A stretch of 64,000 nucleotides of DNA from DATBHM01 sp963772375 (GTDB lineage Bacteria; Actinomycetota; UBA4738; JACQTL01), in the NCBI GenBank assembly GCA_963772375.1, contig CAVYXG010000001.1:1488001-1552000 (forward strand), in the 5' to 3' direction. A program made the position numbers and the translations under genes. Shown here piece by piece: positions 59,384-64,000 of the stretch (position 1 is the first letter of the stretch; the number at the start of each line of letters is the position of its first letter). A model generated the notes under the pieces. The model made no database searches, was not told the DNA's origin, and saw nothing but the letters and a program-made list of their open reading frames with translations.

Positions 59384-59764
59384 TCAGCCGATTCCACTCC
59401 CCGAGCGGATCCGGGGCAGGCGCGGACCGCGCCGCCATGGCCAGGTGCCTTCGATCTCGACCTCGAGGGAGAAGCTGAGGAATGTCCTGATGAGCACGAT
59501 GATGCCGAGGACGGCCACGTTCTCGAGCGTGGGCTGGACCGCGACCGTCCGGATGAGGTCTGCGGCCACCAGGAGCTCGAGAGCGAACAGGACGCTCCGG
59601 CCGAAGTAGGTCCGGATCACGCGGTACCCCTCGTCGAGGCTGCGTGAGCGGACGAACGTGGAGATAGAAGCGATCAGGGCGGCAACGAGCCCGATCGCCA
59701 GCACCGCAACACCGAGGGCTTCGAAGCCCTTCGAGATCCCGTCCATCGCCTCCGTGAAGGTCAC
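59384..59764 (-). CDS. DUF1622 family membrane protein
   Basis: A 126-aa protein with three helices: FEALGVAVLAIGLVAALIASISTFV, YFGRSVLFALELLVAADLIRTVAV and NVAVLGIIVLIRTFLSFSLEVEIEG. The segment G-R-x-x-L-x-x-E-x-L-v-A-A-D-I-x-x-T and the end R-T-F-L-S-x-x-L-E-x-E are typical of DUF1622, of unknown function. ATG at 59762-59764. Confidence 0.87.
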   Translation of the reverse strand: MTFTEAMDGISKGFEALGVAVLAIGLVAALIASISTFVRSRSLDEGYRVIRTYFGRSVLFALELLVAADLIRTVAVQPTLENVAVLGIIVLIRTFLSFSLEVEIEGTWPWRRGPRLPRIRSGSGIG

Positions 59765-59911
59765 TCAAGGCCCCCGGCCGTGTGGAAGGGCATCGTCACC
59801 CGCATGTGATCGTCTCGCATCGTCTGCCCCTGGTTCCAGGCTGATCATGACGGGTGAGAGGTCCAATCGCGCTCGAGCAGACCGAGCGAAGTGCCTGACG
59901 AGCGTTCCCCG

Positions 59912-61426
59912 CTACAACCCGGTCTGGGCATCGAGCCGCCCCGACTCGACCGCTCGCACCAGGGCCTCGAAGTCCCGCTCGTTCTGGTCGGCGTAGCGCG
60001 TGGAGAACTCGGCGATCGCGCGGTCGAACACGTCGCCCTTCCCCAGGTAGGAAGCGATCGCGATCCGGTCGCCGGAGCGGGCGTGCGCCCGGGCGAGGGT
60101 CGCCCCGCAGATCCGGGCGTACGCCGTCATGCCCGGCACGACCATGACGTCGACGTTCGCGGAGCCCTTCCAGTCCCGAAGCTGCCGAATGTAGAAGTCC
60201 CGTACCTTCCCGTCGATCCCCGTCACCCGCTGCCAGCCGAGGAAGATGTCGCTCGCCGCTTGCATCAGCCGCTGGCCGGCGACGACCCGCTGACCGTGGT
60301 TCGCGTAGTCGCTCTTGCCCACGAACCGCTCCAGGACCGAGGCCTCGGCCTCCTTGGCCTGGAGGAACAGCGGGTCCTGACCGTCGCGGCCCAGCATCAG
60401 GAAGATCCAGGCCCGGGTTCCGACGCTCCCGACTCCCACGACCTTGCGGGCCGCGTGGACGAAGTGGAACTCCTCCAGCAGGTGCCGCCGGTCGGTCTCC
60501 AGGGTGCGCCGGTACTCCCGGATCAGGTCCCGGAAGGATCCCTCCGTCTCCTCGCGCTCCGCCCCGGGTGGAAGGAGGTCCTCGATCGGCATGATCAGCG
60601 GGGGGTCGCCTGTGATCCGCCGCTCGCCGTCGACCTCATGGGTCATCTTGTCGAACGCCTGCATGCTGTCGCGGGTCCGGGCCTTGGCGACGGTCTGCTT
60701 CGTCGTCTTGATCTGCTTGGCTCCCACCTCGGCCCGAAGCCTCTCGATCAGCCGACCGATCTCGATGTTCGCGTACCACACGTCGAGGTTGCGCATGGCC
60801 GCGGCCTGCTGCATCCGTTCCCGGTACTCGCGGACCCCCGCCACGACGACCCCGGCGCGGTCGGCGGGGGCGAACCCCCGATCGCGCCCGGCGATCTCGA
60901 AGCTCGCGGCGAGTCGCTTGACGTCCCACTCCCACGGACCGGGGAGGGTCTCGTCGAAGTCGTTGATGTCGAACATCATCTGGCGCTCGGGAGAGGCGAA
61001 CACCCCGAAGTTCGACAGGTGGGCGTCGCCGCAGAGTTGGGCGTTCAGCCCGGAGCGCGGGGTGGGCGCCAGGTCGGACGCCATGATCAGCGCGGCCCCC
61101 CGATAGAAGGTGAACGGCGAGACCAGCATCCGCCCGTAGCGGATCGGGACGAGCTCGGGGACGCGGGTCTCGGCCTGCTCCTCGAGCAGCGTGATCGGGT
61201 CCGGACGGTTCGCCTCGGGCTCCCAGGTTCCGTGGCTCGCCCTCGGGACCTCGTTGCGGGCGGCCTTGCCCCGCGCGATCCGTTCCGCCGGGCTGAGGTG
61301 CGCGAGCTTCCTGGCGGAACCGGCCGGCGACCTCGCACCCCAGCCGGGGGCAGCGCGCGTCCCCGGAGCACCTTCCTTCGCAGACTCCATGTTCCTCGAG
61401 GCACGGTCGACGTCGGACGTGGCCAC
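59912..61426 (-). CDS. DUF2252 family protein (paralogue 2)
   Basis: A 504-aa paralogue of the protein at 50128. Shared blocks: PIRYGRMLVSPFTFYRGAALIMASDL, LCGDAHLSNFGVFASPERQMMFDINDFDETLPGPWEWDVKRLAAS, GVGSVGTRAWIFLMLGRDGQDPLFLQAKEAEASVLE and RYADQNERDFEAL. As in paralogue 1, the GDAHxxNF/FDxNDFDE pair suggests a kinase-like fold. The GTG at 61424-61426 follows AAGGAGAGGG. It sits 59 bases after the arylsulfatase stop on the same strand and may be co-transcribed. Confidence 0.86.
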   Translation of the reverse strand: MATSDVDRASRNMESAKEGAPGTRAAPGWGARSPAGSARKLAHLSPAERIARGKAARNEVPRASHGTWEPEANRPDPITLLEEQAETRVPELVPIRYGRMLVSPFTFYRGAALIMASDLAPTPRSGLNAQLCGDAHLSNFGVFASPERQMMFDINDFDETLPGPWEWDVKRLAASFEIAGRDRGFAPADRAGVVVAGVREYRERMQQAAAMRNLDVWYANIEIGRLIERLRAEVGAKQIKTTKQTVAKARTRDSMQAFDKMTHEVDGERRITGDPPLIMPIEDLLPPGAEREETEGSFRDLIREYRRTLETDRRHLLEEFHFVHAARKVVGVGSVGTRAWIFLMLGRDGQDPLFLQAKEAEASVLERFVGKSDYANHGQRVVAGQRLMQAASDIFLGWQRVTGIDGKVRDFYIRQLRDWKGSANVDVMVVPGMTAYARICGATLARAHARSGDRIAIASYLGKGDVFDRAIAEFSTRYADQNERDFEALVRAVESGRLDAQTGL

Positions 61427-61485
61427 GGTTCCCTCTCCTTCGAAGACACTGATGGTGTCGGCCGGCAGAGCGGCACGACGGCGCT

Positions 61486-63825
61486 TCAGTCGCGGGCGAA
61501 CGCCGCGACGACCTCCTTCTCCAGATCGACCCAGGGATCGCCGGCAACGTCGATCGTCACCCTGTGGATGGTTCCGCCGGTGAACGCCCACGGCGCCGCG
61601 CCCGGGAGGTCGTCGGTCACCGGCTCCCCGCTGTCCCTCCCGACGTTCAGCCCTTCCCCGGTCAGCGAGAACTTCCCGGGCTGGGTCTTGATCTTGCTCT
61701 CGCCGACCGCCTCGTCGTCGATGTAGAGCCTGAGCACCCCCTCGGTCGGCATCGAGGCGCCCGTCTTCTCGAATGAGGCCGAGAGCACGTGGCGACCCGC
61801 CGGGACGGGCCCGGTCGACTCGACGAACTGCTCGAAGATGCCGACCCAGTTGTAGGCGTACTTGAGCTTTCGGCCCCTGATGTACAGGGCGTGGCCGCCG
61901 AAGCGGGCTCCCTGCGCCATCAGGACGCCCTGCGCATCGGCCGAATCGATCGTCACCTCGGCGGAGATCGCGTACGAGCGGTTGCGGATGTTCGGCGCAA
62001 CCGACTCCGGAATCGACGCGGTGTCGGGGTAGTACACATAGCGATCCCGTGGCGTGGCGAGTTGCGGCCGCTCCACCATCAGGATCCCCAGCGCGTCACG
62101 GGACTCGAGCGGCAGAGCGCCGTGGGCGCCCGCCTCCGTCCACCATAGCGCGAGGAGCTCCTGCAGCTTGTCGGGGTGCTGCTCCGCCAGGTCGTGGCAC
62201 TCACTCGGGTCGGCCTCGGTGTCGAACAGCTCCCACCGCTGCGTCGCGAAGCCCCCCCAAGCGTTGGGTGCCGCCGGCGTCACCGTGGCCGCCTTCCATC
62301 CGTCGTGGTAGATCGCCCGGGTGCCGAGCATGGAGTAGAACTGAGTCGCCTTGCCGTTCGCGTCCGCGTCGGCCAGGCTCGCCGCGAAGCTCTCACCCTC
62401 GAGCGGGTGCTGCACGTGGCCGTTCACGGACTCGGGCATCTCGATCCCGAGGCACTCGTAGATCGTCGGCGCGATGTCGACGGCATGCGTGTACTGCCGC
62501 CGGACGCCGCTTGCGGTGACCCCCTTCGGCCAGGAGACGATCATCGGGTCGGCCGTTCCGCCCTGGTAGCTCGAGTAGCGCTTCCACATCTTGAACGGCG
62601 TGTTGAACGCCATCGCCCAGCCCGTCGGGTAGTGGTTGTACGTGAGCGGGCTGCCGAGCACGTCGAGGAACGGGAGGTTCTCCTCGATCGGGTCGGGCAG
62701 CCCGTTGAAGAACTTGTTCTCGTTGACCGAACCGTTCGGGCCACCCTCGCCCGAGGCGCCGTTGTCGGAGACGAGCACGATCATCGTGTTGTCGAGCTGG
62801 CCCGACTCCTCGAGGTAGTCGAGCAGGCGCCCGATCTGGTGATCGGCGTGGCTCAGGAAGCCGGCGAAGACCTCCGCCATTCGGCAGAACAGCCGACGCT
62901 CGTCGTCATTCAACGAGTCCCACGGCCGGACGGTGTCGAGCTCCGGCCACGCCTGGCCCGTCGCGCTCGTCTGCTCCGCGTAGGGGTTGATCGGGGACAG
63001 CTCGGCTCCCTCGGTGATGATGCCGAGCTTCTTCTGGTTCTCGAACACGATCTCCCGGTAGGCCTCGTAGCCCATGTCGAAGCGGCCCTTGTACCGGTCC
63101 GCCCACTCCTTCGGCGCGTGGTGCGGAGCGTGCGCGGCGCTGGGGCAGTAGTAGAAGAAGAACGGCTTGTCGGGCGCGATCGCCTTCGAGTCCCGGATGA
63201 ACTCGATCGCCTTGTCGGTGATGTCCTCGCCGAAGTGGTAACCCTCCTCCGGGGACTTCGGCTGGTCGACGGGGTGGTTGTCGTAGACCAGGTCGGGGTA
63301 CCACTGGTTGGTCTCAGCCCCCAGGAACCCATAGAACCGTTCGAAGCCGCGGCCGATCGGCCACTGGCGCTTGGAGGAGGCGAGATTCATCTCGTCCTCC
63401 GCGGTCAAGTGCCACTTGCCGACCATGTAGGTGTTCCAGCCGCGCTCGCCGAGCACCTCGGCGATCGTGGCGCACTCGAACGGGATGTGGCCGTTCGCGT
63501 TTGGGAACCCGGACGACGCCTCGGTGATGCACGCCATCCCGTTCGTCGTGTGGTGGCGGCCGGTCAGCAGGCAGGCCCGGGTCGGCGAGCACAGCGCGGT
63601 CGTGTGGAAGTTGGTGTAGGTCAGCCCGCGGTCGGCGATGCGCTTGATGTTCGGCGTCTCGACCAACCCGCCGAACGGCTCCATCGCCGAGAAGCCGACG
63701 TCGTCGAGGACGATGAACAGAACACTCGGGGCACCCTCAGGGGCCATGGGTTGCCGGTACGGCTCCCAGTCCGGGGTCGAGTCCTTGATGTCGATGTTGA
63801 TGGTGCCCTGGAAGGGTTTCGTCAC
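61486..63825 (-). CDS. Arylsulfatase (formylglycine-dependent)
   Basis: A 779-aa sulfatase hydrolysing sulfate esters. VLFIVLDDVGFSAMEPFGG gives the first metal-binding Asp pair; LCSPTRACLLTGRHHTTNG is the activation motif with Cys79-Ser-Pro-Thr-Arg83 (C/S-x-P-x-R), the Cys becoming formylglycine; YMVGKWHLT supplies the next conserved Lys-His; NTMIVLVSDNGASGEGG closes the metal site. After ~580 the chain becomes beta rich (YVYYPDTASIPESVAPNIRNRSYAISAEV), a C-terminal sandwich domain. No signal peptide is seen. GTG start at 63823-63825 after AGGAG. Downstream 63826-64000 is empty. Confidence 0.9.
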   Translation of the reverse strand: MTKPFQGTINIDIKDSTPDWEPYRQPMAPEGAPSVLFIVLDDVGFSAMEPFGGLVETPNIKRIADRGLTYTNFHTTALCSPTRACLLTGRHHTTNGMACITEASSGFPNANGHIPFECATIAEVLGERGWNTYMVGKWHLTAEDEMNLASSKRQWPIGRGFERFYGFLGAETNQWYPDLVYDNHPVDQPKSPEEGYHFGEDITDKAIEFIRDSKAIAPDKPFFFYYCPSAAHAPHHAPKEWADRYKGRFDMGYEAYREIVFENQKKLGIITEGAELSPINPYAEQTSATGQAWPELDTVRPWDSLNDDERRLFCRMAEVFAGFLSHADHQIGRLLDYLEESGQLDNTMIVLVSDNGASGEGGPNGSVNENKFFNGLPDPIEENLPFLDVLGSPLTYNHYPTGWAMAFNTPFKMWKRYSSYQGGTADPMIVSWPKGVTASGVRRQYTHAVDIAPTIYECLGIEMPESVNGHVQHPLEGESFAASLADADANGKATQFYSMLGTRAIYHDGWKAATVTPAAPNAWGGFATQRWELFDTEADPSECHDLAEQHPDKLQELLALWWTEAGAHGALPLESRDALGILMVERPQLATPRDRYVYYPDTASIPESVAPNIRNRSYAISAEVTIDSADAQGVLMAQGARFGGHALYIRGRKLKYAYNWVGIFEQFVESTGPVPAGRHVLSASFEKTGASMPTEGVLRLYIDDEAVGESKIKTQPGKFSLTGEGLNVGRDSGEPVTDDLPGAAPWAFTGGTIHRVTIDVAGDPWVDLEKEVVAAFARD

Positions 63826-64000
63826 GACCGCGTCATCTCCTCTGGGCGACGGCTACGCCGATTCAGAGGCAACGACACCTCTCCGTGAGCCCGAGGTTCA
63901 TCGTACAGGTGGGCACTACCCCAGAACTGAGGTGTCGGAGGCGCGCTCTGGGGACTCGGGAGCGCCGGTGCCCGAATCGCACGTTCCCTGAAGTTGAGAC

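Noticed and set aside
1..64000. tRNA, rRNA or phage attachment sites.
   Set aside because: Reading both strands I found no tRNA-like cloverleaf with TTCRA T-loop in place and no integrase; absence was judged by eye, and a tRNAscan run would settle it.

Overview
The window is about 70% G+C, uses many GTG starts, and carries tightly packed operons whose genes often overlap by four bases (GTGA or ATGA). It encodes an F420-type luciferase-like oxidoreductase, an ECF sigma / RskA-type anti-sigma pair, a SufR-like regulator next to an Mrp carrier, a PaaA-D epoxidase set and class III cyclase-STAND-TPR proteins. This fits a chromosomal segment of a soil-type actinobacterium (Actinomycetota). I cannot assign a class. 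There are no rRNA or tRNA genes, no CRISPR array and no prophage that I can see.

Layout. 1-9.2 kb: truncated F420-type oxidoreductase, GlgC-like sugar-phosphate nucleotidyltransferase, esterase, sigma/anti-sigma pair divergent from an NfeD protease + slipin operon, then a PilT-type ATPase preceded by a cyclase-like protein. 9.3-11.3 kb: SufR-like Fe-S regulator divergent from an Mrp/ApbC Fe-S carrier that has a one-base frameshift. 11.3-20.3 kb: membrane and envelope genes (Lgt, PAP2 phosphatase, LapA-like, CPBP protease), an FlK-like thioesterase, two beta-propeller/repeat proteins. 20.3-28.3 kb: secreted phosphoesterase with a 28-bp repeat upstream, ThDP enzyme, methyltransferase, decayed SnoaL-like genes, PIG-L deacetylase, leucyl aminopeptidase. 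28.3-33.2 kb: TPP riboswitch-controlled CytX-type permease, PaaG-like isomerase, MFS exporter, DUF1684 protein. 33.3-37.0 kb: osmoprotectant ABC transporter, whose binding protein appears circularly permuted. 37.1-42.9 kb: a paaA-paaB-amidohydrolase-[group II intron]-paaC-paaD operon on the minus strand. 42.9-47.5 kb: small winged-helix regulator with a membrane partner and a clear palindromic operator, then an 1146-aa cyclase/ATPase/TPR protein. 47.5-64 kb: aldehyde dehydrogenase, hydrolase, two DUF2252 paralogues, histidine-degradation genes hutI/hutH arranged convergently, a sulfatase-maturase radical SAM enzyme and an arylsulfatase.

Genes that work together: PaaA-D (with the distant PaaG-like enzyme) make and isomerise the phenylacetyl-CoA epoxide; the radical SAM maturase probably installs the formylglycine of the nearby sulfatase; the ABC permeases, ATPase and lipoprotein form one compatible-solute importer; HutH and HutI catalyse steps 1 and 3 of histidine breakdown (no urocanase is in the window). 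The most unusual observations are the permuted binding protein, the intron inside the paa operon, the TTCGAA boxes at the SufR/Mrp promoter, the 28-bp promoter repeats and the cyclase-like partner of PilT.
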